Numbered from the stretch's first letter, positions 8,703 through 18,060 are shown. The stretch is 64,000 nucleotides of DNA from Microbacterium lacus (GCF_039531105.1 NZ_BAAAPK010000001.1:310001-374000), one strand, 5' to 3'. The notes: generated by a model not told the origin, from the letters alone. Made by a program: numbers and translations.

Positions 8703-10397
8703 TCAGCTCCCGCGCGTGAGCCGCCACGCCTCCCGGCGCTCGGCCTGCGCGACCGGATCGGGCACGGGGAGCGAGACCAGGAGCCGCTTCGTGTAGTCGT
8801 CGGTCGGGTTCAGCAGCACCTGCACGGTCGTGCCCTGCTCGCGGATCTCGCCGTGCCGCAGCACGATCACCCGGTCGGCGACCTCGTCGATCACCGCGAG
8901 ATCGTGGCTGATGAACAGCGACGCGAAGCCGAACTCGCGCTGCAACTCGGCGAACAGCTCGAGCACGCGCGCCTGCACGGACACGTCCAAGGCGCTCGTC
9001 GGCTCGTCCGCGATCAGCAGCTTCGGGTTCAGGGCGAGGGCGCGCGCGAGCGACGCGCGCTGGCGCTGACCGCCCGACAGCTCGTGCGGGAACCGGTCCC
9101 CGAACGCGGTCGGCAGACGGACGGCATCCAGCAGCTCGTCCACCCGCGCGCGGGTGTCGCGCGCCGACATGGACGAGCGGTGCACGACGAGGGGCTCGGC
9201 GATGCACTCCGCGATCGTCAGGAGCGGGTTGAAGCTCGTCGCCGGATCCTGGAACACGAACCCGACGTCCGGCCGCAGCTTCACGAGGTGCCGGGTCTTC
9301 GCTCCGCGCAGCTCCTGACCGAGGACCTTCAGCGACCCGCCGAGCATGTCGGTGAGGCCCACCATCGCCCGCCCGATCGTGGTCTTGCCCGATCCGGACT
9401 CGCCGACGAGGCCCACGACCTCGCCGGGGGCGATCCAGAAGTCCACGCCCTTGACCGCGACCACGCCCGGCGACCCGAGGCGTCCGGGGTAGCCGATCTG
9501 CACCCCGCGGGCGACGACCAGCGCGTCGGCGGGCGGCTCGGTCGGCGCGGCGACGGCCGGGTCCTGCCGCGAGCTCTTTCCGCGCCCGACGTGAGGGACG
9601 GCGGCGAGGAGCTCGCGCGTGTACTCCTGCTGCGGGTTCGCGAACAGCTCGCGCACCGGCGCCTGCTCGACGATCTCGCCGCGGTACATCACGATCACCC
9701 GGTCCGCGAGATCGGCGACGACCCCCATGTTGTGGGTGATGAGCACGATCGTCGCGCCGAACTCGTCGCGACACGCGCGGAGCAGTTCGAGGATCTCGGC
9801 TTGCACGGTGACATCGAGCGCGGTCGTCGGCTCGTCCGCGATGATGAGCCGCGCGTCGAGCACGAGGGCCATCGCGATCACGACGCGCTGCTTCTGCCCA
9901 CCAGAGAACTGGTGCGGGTAGTCGTCGACGCGCTTCTCCGGCTCGGGGATGCCGACCTTGCGGAGGATCTCGATCGCCCTGTTCTTGGCCTCGGCGTTCG
10001 AGAGCTTCTCGTGCGCCTTCAGGCCCTCGGCGATCTGGAAGCCGACGGTGAACACCGGATTCAGGGCGGTGGAGGGCTCCTGGAACACCATCGCGGCATC
10101 CCGGCCCCGCATCTGCTGCAGCTGCGCATGCGAGGCGTGCACGATGTCGGTCTCTTCGCCGTCGCGCCCGCGCACGATCACGGCGCCCGAGAGCGTCGCG
10201 GTCTCGGGGAGGAGCCCGAGGAGCGTGTTCGCGGTCACGGTCTTTCCCGAGCCCGACTCGCCGACGATCGCGAGCACTTCGCCCGCGCGCGCCTCGAGGG
10301 AGATGCCGGTGATCGCGGCGACGGGCTCGCCGTCGGTCGCGAACGTGACCTTCAGGTCGCTGATCGAGGCGACGTCCTGGATCGCGGTATCCCTCAT
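8703..10397 (-). CDS. Peptide/nickel-type ABC transporter ATPase, two fused nucleotide-binding domains
   Basis: 564 residues from the ATG at 10397. Two complete ABC domains are fused in tandem, DppD-like then DppF-like. Each has a Walker A (GESGSGKTVT and GESGSGKTTIG), a signature (FSGGQKQR and LSGGQRQR) and a Walker B (LIIADEPTTALD and LLIADEPTSALD). Energises uptake through the two permeases encoded upstream. The start overlaps the stop of the preceding permease (ATGA). The oligopeptide-type ligand is a family inference. Confidence 0.92.
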   Translation of the reverse strand: MRDTAIQDVASISDLKVTFATDGEPVAAITGISLEARAGEVLAIVGESGSGKTVTANTLLGLLPETATLSGAVIVRGRDGEETDIVHASHAQLQQMRGRDAAMVFQEPSTALNPVFTVGFQIAEGLKAHEKLSNAEAKNRAIEILRKVGIPEPEKRVDDYPHQFSGGQKQRVVIAMALVLDARLIIADEPTTALDVTVQAEILELLRACRDEFGATIVLITHNMGVVADLADRVIVMYRGEIVEQAPVRELFANPQQEYTRELLAAVPHVGRGKSSRQDPAVAAPTEPPADALVVARGVQIGYPGRLGSPGVVAVKGVDFWIAPGEVVGLVGESGSGKTTIGRAMVGLTDMLGGSLKVLGQELRGAKTRHLVKLRPDVGFVFQDPATSFNPLLTIAECIAEPLVVHRSSMSARDTRARVDELLDAVRLPTAFGDRFPHELSGGQRQRASLARALALNPKLLIADEPTSALDVSVQARVLELFAELQREFGFASLFISHDLAVIDEVADRVIVLRHGEIREQGTTVQVLLNPTDDYTKRLLVSLPVPDPVAQAERREAWRLTRGS

Positions 10398-11380
10398 GCG
10401 GCACCTCCGGCGCGGCGACGGCGGCGCAGCCGCGGGTCGCTCAGATCGTTCAGGCTCTCGCCGACCAGCGTGATGCCGAGCACCACGAGCACGATCGCGA
10501 CGCCCGGGGGGATCGCGGTCCACCAGATGCCGCTGGAAACATCGGCGACCGAGCGGTTGAGGTCGTAGCCCCACTCGGCCGCGGCGGTCGCCTCGATGCC
10601 GAACCCGAGGAAGCCGAGGCCCGCGAGCGTCAGGAGTGCCTCCGAGGCGTTCAGCGTCACGATCACCGGGATCGAGCGGGTCGCGTTGCGCAGCACGTGG
10701 CGCGTGAGGATGCGGTGCGTCGGCACTCCGATCACGCGGGCGGACTCGACGAAGGGCTCCGCCTTGATGCGGACGACCTCCGCGCGGACCACGCGGAAGT
10801 ACTGCGGCACGAAGACCACGGTGATCGCGATTGCTGCGGACAGGATGCCGCCCCACAGAGTGGACTGCCCGCCGCTGACGACGATCGCGATCACGATCGC
10901 GAGCAGGAGCGAGGGGAACGAGTAGATCGCGTCGGCGAAGACGACGAGGATCCGGTCGAGCCAGCCGCCGAAGTAGCCGCTGACGAGGCCCAGGGCGATG
11001 CCGAGGAAGATCGAGAACAGGATCGCGCAGATGATCGCGAGGAGCGCGGTCTGCGCGCCCCAGATCACGCGGGAGAAGACGTCGAACCCGCTGACGGTCG
11101 TGCCGAGGATGTTCATCGGGTTCGGCGGCTGCTGCGTGCCGAACGAGACGCCGTCGACGCTGCGCTGAGCCCAGCCGTACGGAGCGATCCACGGCGCGAA
11201 GGCCGCGACGATCACGAAGACGCCGACGATCAGGAGTCCGAGGACGAGCATGAAGCGCTGCAGCCCCACGCTCTGGCGCAGCTGCGAGATGACGGGGATG
11301 CGGTCCAGCAGCGGACGCTTGCGCGTGGTCACGGCCGCGGGAGCGGCATCCGGGGTCTTCTCGAGATCGGGAGCGGACAT
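10394..11380 (-). CDS. ABC transporter permease, DppC/OppC type
   Basis: 328 residues from the ATG at 11380. A cytosolic N-terminus of about 45 residues precedes a first membrane helix (MLVLGLLIVGVFVIVAAFAP), then a periplasmic-type loop and about five more helices. The EAA-like loop is SARVIGVPTHRILTRHVLRN, the coupling helix that contacts the ATPase. The C-terminus has DLSDPRLRRR, typical of DppC. Coupled to both neighbours by overlapping stop and start codons. Confidence 0.93.
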   Translation of the reverse strand: MSAPDLEKTPDAAPAAVTTRKRPLLDRIPVISQLRQSVGLQRFMLVLGLLIVGVFVIVAAFAPWIAPYGWAQRSVDGVSFGTQQPPNPMNILGTTVSGFDVFSRVIWGAQTALLAIICAILFSIFLGIALGLVSGYFGGWLDRILVVFADAIYSFPSLLLAIVIAIVVSGGQSTLWGGILSAAIAITVVFVPQYFRVVRAEVVRIKAEPFVESARVIGVPTHRILTRHVLRNATRSIPVIVTLNASEALLTLAGLGFLGFGIEATAAAEWGYDLNRSVADVSSGIWWTAIPPGVAIVLVVLGITLVGESLNDLSDPRLRRRRRAGGAA

Positions 11381-12456
11381 CAGTACCTCACCCTCGGGTC
11401 GATGATCACCGCGACGATGTCGACGATGAAGTTCGTGACCGCGACCACGACGGCGATCATGATCACGATGCCCTGCACGGCGACGAAGTCGCGCGCCTTG
11501 ATGTACTCGGAGAGCATGAAGCCGATGCCCTTCCACTCGAACGAGGTCTCGGTCAGGACCGCGCCCGAGAGCAGCACCGCGATCTGCAGGCCGATCACCG
11601 TCACGATCGGGATGAGCGCCGGGCGGTAGGCGTGCTTGGTGAGGAGGCGGTACTCGCCGACGCCGCGCGAGCGGGCGGAGGTGACGTACTGCGCGCCGAG
11701 GGTTCCGATCACGTTCGTGCGCACGAGCCGCAGGAAGATGCCGGCGGTCAGCAGCCCGAGGGCCAGGCCCGGCAGCACCGCGTGCCACAGGACGTCGCCG
11801 ACCGCGGCGGGGCTCCCGAGCCGGATCGCGTCGATCAGGTAGATGCCGGTCGGGCCGTCCAGGCCCTGCAGCCGCAGTTCGGTGCGGGTCGAGGCGCGGC
11901 CGGCGACCGGCAGCCAGTCGAGCCACACCGCGAAGACGAGCTTCAGCAGGATCGCGACGAAGAAGATCGGGGTGGCGTACGCGAGGATCGCGCCGATCCG
12001 CAGGAACGCGTCGGGCAGACGGTCGCGGCGGGCGGCGGCGATGAGCCCGAACGGGATGCCGATCAGGAACGCCACGATGAGGGCGTAGAACGCGAGCTCG
12101 ATCGTCGCCGATCCGTAGGTCAGCAGGATCTGCGTGACCGGGCGGTTGTCGGTGAGGGTCGTGCCGAAGTCGCCGCGGAAGACGCCTGCGATGTACTCGA
12201 AGTACTGGATCAGGAGCGGACGGTCATAGCCCGCCTGCGCGATGCGCTCGGCGAGGGCGTCCGGGGGGAGGCGGCCGCCGAGGGCCGCGGTGATGGGGTC
12301 GCCGGTGATCCGCATCAGGAAGAACACGACGGTGACCAGGATGATGACCGTCGGGAAGATCAGCAGGAACCTGATCAGGATGTAGCGCCAGAGACCGCCG
12401 CTGCGGGGGGAGACCAGCGGCGTCCCGACGTTGCCGGCTTCGACCGGTGTGACCAT
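11380..12456 (-). CDS. ABC transporter permease, DppB/OppB type
   Basis: 358 residues from the ATG at 12456, chosen over the GTG at 12495 because GAAGG lies 7 nt upstream. First helix RYILIRFLLIFPTVIILVTVVFFLMR, then the usual DppB extracytoplasmic loop (GYDRPLLIQYFEYI, GDFGTTLTDNRPV), about five further helices and an EAA-like loop (YVTSARSRGVGEYRLLTKHAYR). Forms the translocation channel with the DppC-type subunit. Stop overlaps the next start by 1 nt (TGATG). Confidence 0.93.
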   Translation of the reverse strand: MVTPVEAGNVGTPLVSPRSGGLWRYILIRFLLIFPTVIILVTVVFFLMRITGDPITAALGGRLPPDALAERIAQAGYDRPLLIQYFEYIAGVFRGDFGTTLTDNRPVTQILLTYGSATIELAFYALIVAFLIGIPFGLIAAARRDRLPDAFLRIGAILAYATPIFFVAILLKLVFAVWLDWLPVAGRASTRTELRLQGLDGPTGIYLIDAIRLGSPAAVGDVLWHAVLPGLALGLLTAGIFLRLVRTNVIGTLGAQYVTSARSRGVGEYRLLTKHAYRPALIPIVTVIGLQIAVLLSGAVLTETSFEWKGIGFMLSEYIKARDFVAVQGIVIMIAVVVAVTNFIVDIVAVIIDPRVRY

Positions 12457-12507
12457 GAGTGAGCCTTCGAGAGCTGTGCGGGGAGAACGCGTCACGGGCC
12501 GGGGCCG

Positions 12508-12539
12508 CCCGGCGGCAGGTGCGATGACCTGCCGCCGGG
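12508..12539 (-). terminator. Intra-operon hairpin between binding-protein and permease genes
   Basis: A perfect 13-bp stem with a 6-nt loop and no T-tract lies between the solute-binding protein gene and the permease genes. Such hairpins often stabilise the upstream message and damp downstream expression, giving excess binding protein; that function is inferred. Confidence 0.6.
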
Positions 12540-12561
12540 ACGACCTCCGGCCCGCGGGCGG

Positions 12562-14199
12562 TTACTTCGTCAGCGGTGCGTAGCGGAACTTGAACGAGCC
12601 GTCGAGCACGGCACCGTCCACGTCCGCGCCGACGATCGCGACCTGCGTGCCCTGGAGGAGCGGCAGGGTCGAGAGGTCGGCGGCCACGAGCGCCTGGATC
12701 TGCTCGATGTCGGCCTGACGAGTGGCGGCATCCGTCTCCGACGCCTGGTCGGTGATCAGCTGCTGCACCTCCGCGTTGCTGTAGTGGTTCACGAGGAAGT
12801 TGTCCTCGGAGAAGAACGGAGTCAAGTAGTTGTCGGCGTCGGAGTAGTCCGGGAACCAGCCGAGCTGGTACGCCGGGTAGACGTCGGCCGTGCGGTCCTT
12901 GGAGTACTGCACCCACTCGGTCTGCGCGAGGTTGACGGTGAACAGGCCGCCTTCCTCGAGCTGCGACTTGACCGCGGCGTACTCGTCACCCGACGAGGGG
13001 CCGTAGTGGTCGCCGTTGTACTGCAGGTTCAGCGCGACCGGGATCTGGACCCCGGCCTCCTCGAGGCGGGCCTTGGCCGCGTCGACGTCCGGGCCGCCGT
13101 TGCCGTCGCCGTAGAGCTCCTTGAGGGGCTCGGTCGCGCCGGTCAGACCCTGCGGGACGTAGGAGTACAGCGGGGTGTAGGTGCCCTTGTACACGTCCTC
13201 GGCGATCGCGTCGCGGTCGATCAGGTCGGCTGCGGCCTGGCGGACGGCGAGCGCCTTGGCGGGATCCGCCTCGGTCGTGGTCGCGCCGAAGGGCTGCGTG
13301 TCGAAGTTGAAGACGATGTAGCGGATCTCGCCGCCGGGGCCCTCGACGATCTTCACGGCGTCGTTGGTCGACAGGTCGTCGATGTCGGTGGCCGACAGGC
13401 TGCGGTATGCCACGTCGATGTCGCCGCCCTCGATGTCGAGCTTGAGGTTCGACGGGTCGGCGTAGTACTTGACCGTGACACCGGCGTTCTCGGCCGCGGG
13501 GAGCGCGCCCTTGTAGTCGGCGAACGGGACGTAGGAGATGAGCTCGTTCACCTTGTACGAGTCGATCGTGTACTGGCCGGCGAAGGCTTCGCCCGCCACG
13601 ATGTCGTCGTCCGAGGTGACGCTGTCGGCCGAGAAGACATCCTCGTCGACGATCGGAGCCGCGGGGCTGGAGAGGATCTGCTCCCACGTCTGGTCGTTGG
13701 GGTTCTTCAGGGTGAACACGACCGTCAGGTCATCGGGCGCCTCGACGCTGTCGAGGTTGCCGAGCAGGTAGGACGGGCCGTTCTCGTCGGCGATCGTCAG
13801 CTGACGGTCGAACGTGAACTTCACGTCGGAGGAGGTCAGCTCGTTGCCGTTCGCGAAGGTCAGACCCTCCTTGAGCTTCACCGTGTACTCGGTCGGCGAG
13901 GTGAACTCGCCCGACTCGGCGATGTCGGGGGTGACATCGGCGGTGCCGTAGGCGCTGTTGAACAGGAAGGGGTAGATCTGGTTCATCACGGCGAACGAGC
14001 CGTTGTCGTACGAGCCCGCCGGGTCGATCGAGGTGATCTTGTCGGTGGTGCCGACCAGGATCGGCTCGCCGGATGCATCGCCGCCATCGCTGGACGAGTC
14101 GCCCCCGCCACCGGCGCAGCCGGCGAGGAGGATTGCCGTCGCGCCGAAGGCGCCCAGGGCCAGGCCGAGACGGCCGCGCCCGCTGGAGTGCAGTGTCAT
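12562..14199 (-). CDS. ABC transporter solute-binding lipoprotein (SBP family 5)
   Basis: 545 residues. The lipoprotein signal ends in the lipobox LLAGC at about residue 28, followed by a Gly/Ser-rich linker. The mature part has the family-5 hallmarks ITSIDPAGSYDNGSFAVMNQ, ESGEFTSPTEYTVKLKEGLTF and SSDVKFTFDR. Captures the substrate, probably a peptide or similar compound, outside the membrane and delivers it to the DppBC-type channel. First gene of the four-gene importer operon; no linked regulator is visible. Confidence 0.93.
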   Translation of the reverse strand: MTLHSSGRGRLGLALGAFGATAILLAGCAGGGGDSSSDGGDASGEPILVGTTDKITSIDPAGSYDNGSFAVMNQIYPFLFNSAYGTADVTPDIAESGEFTSPTEYTVKLKEGLTFANGNELTSSDVKFTFDRQLTIADENGPSYLLGNLDSVEAPDDLTVVFTLKNPNDQTWEQILSSPAAPIVDEDVFSADSVTSDDDIVAGEAFAGQYTIDSYKVNELISYVPFADYKGALPAAENAGVTVKYYADPSNLKLDIEGGDIDVAYRSLSATDIDDLSTNDAVKIVEGPGGEIRYIVFNFDTQPFGATTTEADPAKALAVRQAAADLIDRDAIAEDVYKGTYTPLYSYVPQGLTGATEPLKELYGDGNGGPDVDAAKARLEEAGVQIPVALNLQYNGDHYGPSSGDEYAAVKSQLEEGGLFTVNLAQTEWVQYSKDRTADVYPAYQLGWFPDYSDADNYLTPFFSEDNFLVNHYSNAEVQQLITDQASETDAATRQADIEQIQALVAADLSTLPLLQGTQVAIVGADVDGAVLDGSFKFRYAPLTK

Positions 14200-14347
14200 T
14201 AGTGCTACCTCTGCTGTGAAGGAGTCGACCGCGCCGGGAGGGCGCGGTCCTCCGCATATCTAACGCCTGCCGGTGGCGTTCGGCAATCCGGTGAACGTTT
14301 CGTAACGGAACTGAGATCCGCGTGAAATGACACCGGATGCCGCGTCA

Positions 14348-14379
14348 CGGGATGCCGGACGGGCGGGTCCGGCATCCCG
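14348..14379 (-). terminator. Hairpin after cohesin-domain gene
   Basis: A 12-bp perfect stem (CGGGATGCCGGA with its complement) lies 20 bp beyond the stop of the cohesin-domain gene. It has no T-tract. Probable terminator or 3' stabiliser. Confidence 0.5.
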
Positions 14380-14399
14380 CCGACGGAGAGGGGTGCGGA

Positions 14400-15548
14400 T
14401 CAGCGCGATCGCGCGCCGCGTCGGAGGCGCAGAGCCCCGATGATCCCGCCCGCCGCCAGCAGGACGAGCCCGACGACCGCGAGCGGGCCGGCGTCGCCGG
14501 TCGCGCCGGAGGCGGCGAGCTGTCGCGGCAGCGCGGAGGTGGCGGGTGTCGCCGGGACGACCACCGGGGGTGTGGGCGGCAGTTCGGGCTCGGGCTCCGA
14601 CACCGACGGGTCGAGCAGGTTCACCGTGCCGCGTGCGGGAGCGGGCGCGGGGCTGAACGCGGACGCCGCGTTCTGGAGCTGCCCGGACGTCAGATCGATG
14701 CCGGCGACGCCGATCTCCCACCCGCGGACGGTGATCGTCAGAAGGACGCCGTCGCCGTTGAGCACGGTGCCGTTGCTGTACCCGTCGACGTAGAGACGTC
14801 GCAGATCGGGATCCCACTGCACATTGCCCGTCCTGCCCGCGGGAAAGGTCACCGCGGTGTCGGGATCGAGGATCTGCAGGCCCGGATCGAGAATGAACTC
14901 CAGTCCGAATCCCGCGACGCCGTTCGCACCGATCGCCCGCACCGGAATGGGGAACGTCGATCCGGCATACGCCTGCGCGGGCGTGTCGAAGACGATCTGG
15001 CTGATCGTCGCGGGGGCGGGTCCGGGGTTGGGTGAGAGGACCGTCACGGTCGTGCCGACCGGCGTGAACTCCTCGATCGTCTGTCCGTCGATCGAGGACC
15101 CGTAGAACCCGTAGGTGTAGGTGATGGCGCCCGCACCGGGAGAGATCGCCCGGAACTCGACGGCGGCGAGGTTGGCGACCCCGTTGATCGAGGCGCCGTC
15201 CTCCGCGAGATCGATCTGCACGACATCGCCGTCGATCACCGCGTCGCCGTCACCGCCTTCGTAGAGCTCGATGCCCTGACCCACCGTGGTGTTGTCGATC
15301 GCGAATCGTGCCGTGTCGAAGCGGAGCTTGATGCTGAAGTCGCCGATCGTCCGCGCCGCCTCGGCCCGGACCACCACCTCGAACGTCTCGCCGACCTGCG
15401 CACTCAGCGGGGCATCCACCACGATGCCGCCCGTCGCCGGGGGAAGGTCGTCCGCGTGCGCGGGGGAGACGACGGCGACGGTGGCGAGCAGTCCGAGAAC
15501 GGCGGCGATCGCCCAGCGCACGGCCCGGGCGGAGCGAGACGGAGTCAT
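14400..15548 (-). CDS. Cohesin-domain-like exported protein with C-terminal sorting signal
   Basis: 382 residues from the ATG at 15548. The signal peptide ends near AHA-DD (residue 34). Two similar beta-rich modules follow (about 45-175 and 178-300), each with cohesin-like strings such as VGETFEVVVRAEAARTIGDF and AGSTFPIPVRAIGANGVAG. A Pro-rich linker leads to LAASG, a hydrophobic helix and RLRRGARSR, a sortase-type or at least membrane-anchoring C-terminus. Likely a surface-displayed binding protein. No dockerin partner is visible. The start is uncertain because the Shine-Dalgarno is poor. Confidence 0.75.
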   Translation of the reverse strand: MTPSRSARAVRWAIAAVLGLLATVAVVSPAHADDLPPATGGIVVDAPLSAQVGETFEVVVRAEAARTIGDFSIKLRFDTARFAIDNTTVGQGIELYEGGDGDAVIDGDVVQIDLAEDGASINGVANLAAVEFRAISPGAGAITYTYGFYGSSIDGQTIEEFTPVGTTVTVLSPNPGPAPATISQIVFDTPAQAYAGSTFPIPVRAIGANGVAGFGLEFILDPGLQILDPDTAVTFPAGRTGNVQWDPDLRRLYVDGYSNGTVLNGDGVLLTITVRGWEIGVAGIDLTSGQLQNAASAFSPAPAPARGTVNLLDPSVSEPEPELPPTPPVVVPATPATSALPRQLAASGATGDAGPLAVVGLVLLAAGGIIGALRLRRGARSR

Positions 15549-15597
15549 GCCCTCAGCATCGAGCACGGCGCGGGTCGGGCGTATCCCCCACGATGGG

Positions 15598-16008
15598 TCA
15601 GTTTTCGCCGATTTTCTCGGTGGTGCCCGTCAGCCCGAAGTGCGCCAGTTCGCGCTCGTCCAGCATCCGGGATCTGATGAGGAAGCGCATGCCCGTGGGT
15701 CCCTCGACGCTGAAGCCGGCGCCGCGGCCGGGGACGACGTCGATCGTGAGGTGCGTGTACTTCCAATACTCGAACTGCGACTCGGACATGTAGACCTCGA
15801 CGGGGTCGTCCAGGCCGACCTCGATCGAGCCGAGCAGCACGTCGCTCGGCCCCGTCAGGAACATGCCCACCGGGTAGCACATCGGTGCGCTGCCGTCGCA
15901 GCATCCGCCGGACTGGTGGAACATCAGCCTGCCGTGCTGCTTCGTCAGGTCGCGGATGAGGGATGCCGCGGCATCCGTCACCGCGACGCGTTCGGGTGTC
16001 TGCACCAT
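15598..16008 (-). CDS. DUF779 family protein
   Basis: 136 residues from the ATG at 16008; the apparent upstream extension is the palindromic repeat and not coding. It carries the family signature HGRLMFHQSGGCCDGSAPMC, a cysteine-rich motif that could bind metal, then YMSESQFEYWKYTHLTIDVVPGRGAGFS. DUF779 genes are commonly found next to ExaC-type aldehyde dehydrogenase genes, as here, and are presumed to assist them; the biochemical role is not known to me. Confidence 0.88.
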   Translation of the reverse strand: MVQTPERVAVTDAAASLIRDLTKQHGRLMFHQSGGCCDGSAPMCYPVGMFLTGPSDVLLGSIEVGLDDPVEVYMSESQFEYWKYTHLTIDVVPGRGAGFSVEGPTGMRFLIRSRMLDERELAHFGLTGTTEKIGEN

Positions 16009-16035
16009 CGCTGTCTGCGTCCTTCGCTCGTGTTT

Positions 16036-16110
16036 CCCGTGAAACGCCATCTGCACGTCGAGACCATGGGTATCGCCCACAGTCTCGACGTGCAGTTGGC
16101 GTCTCACGGG
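16036..16110. repeat. Palindromic interspersed element, copy A
   Basis: 75 nt. Two 28-nt arms beginning CCCGTGAAACGCC and ending CGTCTCACGGG pair with two mismatches around a 19-nt loop that can form a short inner stem (TGGG/CCCA). A second copy of similar length lies at 62491-62563. It sits between two minus-strand genes (aldehyde dehydrogenase and DUF779). Confidence 0.85.
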
Positions 16111-16166
16111 TCAGGTCGGGGGAGTGGAGGGCGCCCCGGGGGGGAAGGCGCCCTCCGCTCGGCGGC

Positions 16167-17714
16167 TCAGAAGAAGCCCATCGCGCCTTCGGCGTACGAG
16201 ACCAGGAGGTTCTTGGTCTGCTGGTAGTGATCAAGCATCTTCAGGTGGTTCTCGCGACCGATCCCGGACTGCTTGTATCCGCCGAACGCCGCGTGCGCGG
16301 GGTACTGGTGGTACGTGTTGGTCCAGACGCGGCCGGCCTCGATCGCGCGGCCGGCTCGATAGGCGGTGTCGCCGGAGCGGCTCCAGACGCCGGCGCCCAG
16401 ACCGTAGAGCGTGTCGTTGGCGATGTCGATCGCGCCGCCGAAGTCATCGAACGACGTGACCGAGACGACGGGGCCGAAGATCTCCTCCTGGAAGATGCGC
16501 ATGTCGTTCGTGCCTTCGAACACGGTCGGCTGCACGTAGAAGCCTTCGCTCAGGTCGCCGCCGAGGTCGACCCGCTCTCCGCCGGCGAGCAGCTTCGCGC
16601 CGCCCTGCTTGCCGATGTCGATGTAGGACAGGATCTTCTCGAGCTGGTCGTTCGAGGCCTGCGCGCCGATCATGGTCGCGGGATCCAGCGGGTTCCCCTG
16701 CACGATCTTGCCGACGCGCTCGAGTCCGTCCCCGAGGAACTGGTCGTAGATCGAGCGCTGGATGAGCGCGCGCGACGGACACGTGCAGACCTCGCCGCCG
16801 TTCAGGGCGAAGAACGTGAAGCCCTCGAGCGCCTTGTCGTAGTAGTCGTCCTTCGCGCGGGCGACGTCCTCGAAGAAGATGTTCGCGCTCTTGCCTCCGA
16901 GCTCGAGCGTAACGGGGATCAGGTTCTGCGAGGCGTACTGCATGATGAGACGGCCGGTCGTGGTCTCGCCGGTGAACGCGACCTTGCGGATGCGCTTGTG
17001 CTGCGCCAGGGGCGCACCCGCCTCGATGCCGAAGCCGTTGACGATGTTCACGACGCCGGCGGGAAGCAGGTCGCCGATGATCTCGAACAGGAACAGGATG
17101 CTGGCCGGGGTCTGTTCGGCGGGCTTGAGCACGACGCAGTTTCCGGCGGCGAGCGCGGGGGCGAGCTTCCAGGTCGCCATGAGGATCGGGAAGTTCCAGG
17201 GGATGATCTGCCCGACCACACCCAGCGGCTCGTGGAAGTGGTACGCGACGGTGTCCTCGTCGATCTGGCTGAGCGAGCCCTCCTGGGCCCGCAGCACGCC
17301 CGCGAAGTAGCGGAAGTGGTCGACGACGAGCGGGATGTCGGCCGCGAGCGTCTCGCGCACCGGCTTGCCGTTGTCCCATGTCTCGGCGACCGCGATCTTC
17401 TCGAGGTTCGCCTCGATGCGGTCGGCGATCCTGTTCAGGATGTTGGCGCGCTCGGCGGGGGTCGTGCGCTTCCAGGACTCGAACGCCTGCCAGGCGACGT
17501 CGACGGCCCGGTCGATGTCCTCGACCGTGCCGCGACCGACCTCCGTGAAAGGCTTGCCGTTCACGGGCGAGATGTTCTCGAAGTACTGCCCCTTGATCGG
17601 CTCGACGAATTCGCCGCCGATGTAGTGGCCGTAGCGCGGGCGGTAATCGGCGACCGCGCCGCGGGTGCCGGGGTTGGCGTAGACGCTCGAGACGCCCTCT
17701 TCGACGATTGTCAT
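16167..17714 (-). CDS. NAD-dependent aldehyde dehydrogenase (ExaC/AldB type)
   Basis: 515 residues from the ATG at 17714, with a good AAGGAGA ribosome site. Conserved features: [17 protein letters not shown], the cofactor segment FTGETTTG, catalytic glutamate in [12 protein letters not shown] and catalytic cysteine in [10 protein letters not shown], the form typical of acetaldehyde dehydrogenases of the ExaC/AldB group. Oxidises short-chain aldehydes to acids. Upstream lie the 20-bp repeat array and a GAF-domain regulator gene; a Zn alcohol dehydrogenase gene beyond it supports a role in alcohol use. Confidence 0.93.
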   Translation of the reverse strand: MTIVEEGVSSVYANPGTRGAVADYRPRYGHYIGGEFVEPIKGQYFENISPVNGKPFTEVGRGTVEDIDRAVDVAWQAFESWKRTTPAERANILNRIADRIEANLEKIAVAETWDNGKPVRETLAADIPLVVDHFRYFAGVLRAQEGSLSQIDEDTVAYHFHEPLGVVGQIIPWNFPILMATWKLAPALAAGNCVVLKPAEQTPASILFLFEIIGDLLPAGVVNIVNGFGIEAGAPLAQHKRIRKVAFTGETTTGRLIMQYASQNLIPVTLELGGKSANIFFEDVARAKDDYYDKALEGFTFFALNGGEVCTCPSRALIQRSIYDQFLGDGLERVGKIVQGNPLDPATMIGAQASNDQLEKILSYIDIGKQGGAKLLAGGERVDLGGDLSEGFYVQPTVFEGTNDMRIFQEEIFGPVVSVTSFDDFGGAIDIANDTLYGLGAGVWSRSGDTAYRAGRAIEAGRVWTNTYHQYPAHAAFGGYKQSGIGRENHLKMLDHYQQTKNLLVSYAEGAMGFF

Positions 17715-17820
17715 TGTGTCTCCTTCGACGTGTCCGCGACGTCCGGTGTCGCGATGCGTCGACGGTAGGTCGGGCAAGGTTGCATCCCGTTGCATGGGTC
17801 GGTCCTCGTCCTCTCCGCCC

Positions 17821-18060
17821 GTCCCCTCGAGATGGTGGTTCTCCCCTCGAGACGGTGGCTCTCCCCTCGAGACGGTGGGTCCTTCGCCGAGACGGTGGGT
17901 TTCCCCTCGAGATGGTGGGTCCTTCGCCGAGATGGTGGCTCTTCCCTCGAGATGGTGGGCACCATCTCGGCGGAAAAGGGACCATCTCGGCGGAAAAGGG
18001 ACCATCTCGGCGACAAAGGCACCATCTCGGACGAAAAGGGACCATCTCGGCGGGGAAGAG
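17821..18060. repeat. Array of twelve 20-bp units, 7 forward and 5 inverted
   Basis: Seven units run from 17821 to 17960 with the core CGAGAYGGT, and five inverted units from 17961 to 18060 with the core ACCATCTCG. All are in perfect 20-bp register. Arms meet at 17949-17968, where GAGATGGTG and CACCATCTC flank GG. Two subtypes exist, TCGAGA and CCGAGA, and spacer bases vary. It fills most of the 373-bp gap between the GAF regulator (3' end) and the aldehyde dehydrogenase start. Stop codons and the non-triplet period argue against coding. Possibly a multi-site operator or upstream activating array. Confidence 0.9.

Noticed and set aside
12784..14202. 472-codon frame antisense to the binding-protein gene
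   Set aside because: Shadow of the lipoprotein gene; Val/Gly-rich composition typical of antisense frames.
16031..16046. Fourth parS site (TGTTTCCCGTGAAACG)
   Set aside because: Two mismatches, one at a central position, and it is part of the palindromic element; probably not bound by ParB.
16009..16107. N-terminal extension of the DUF779 protein
   Set aside because: The extension is translated palindromic repeat; the family start is at 16008.
17711..18025. Repeat-containing small protein read through the 20-bp array
   Set aside because: The 20-bp period shifts frame each unit, several frames are open by chance only, and none has a ribosome site or conserved motif.
17821..18060. CRISPR array
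   Set aside because: Units are 20 bp with no unique spacers, orientation reverses midway, and there are no cas genes.
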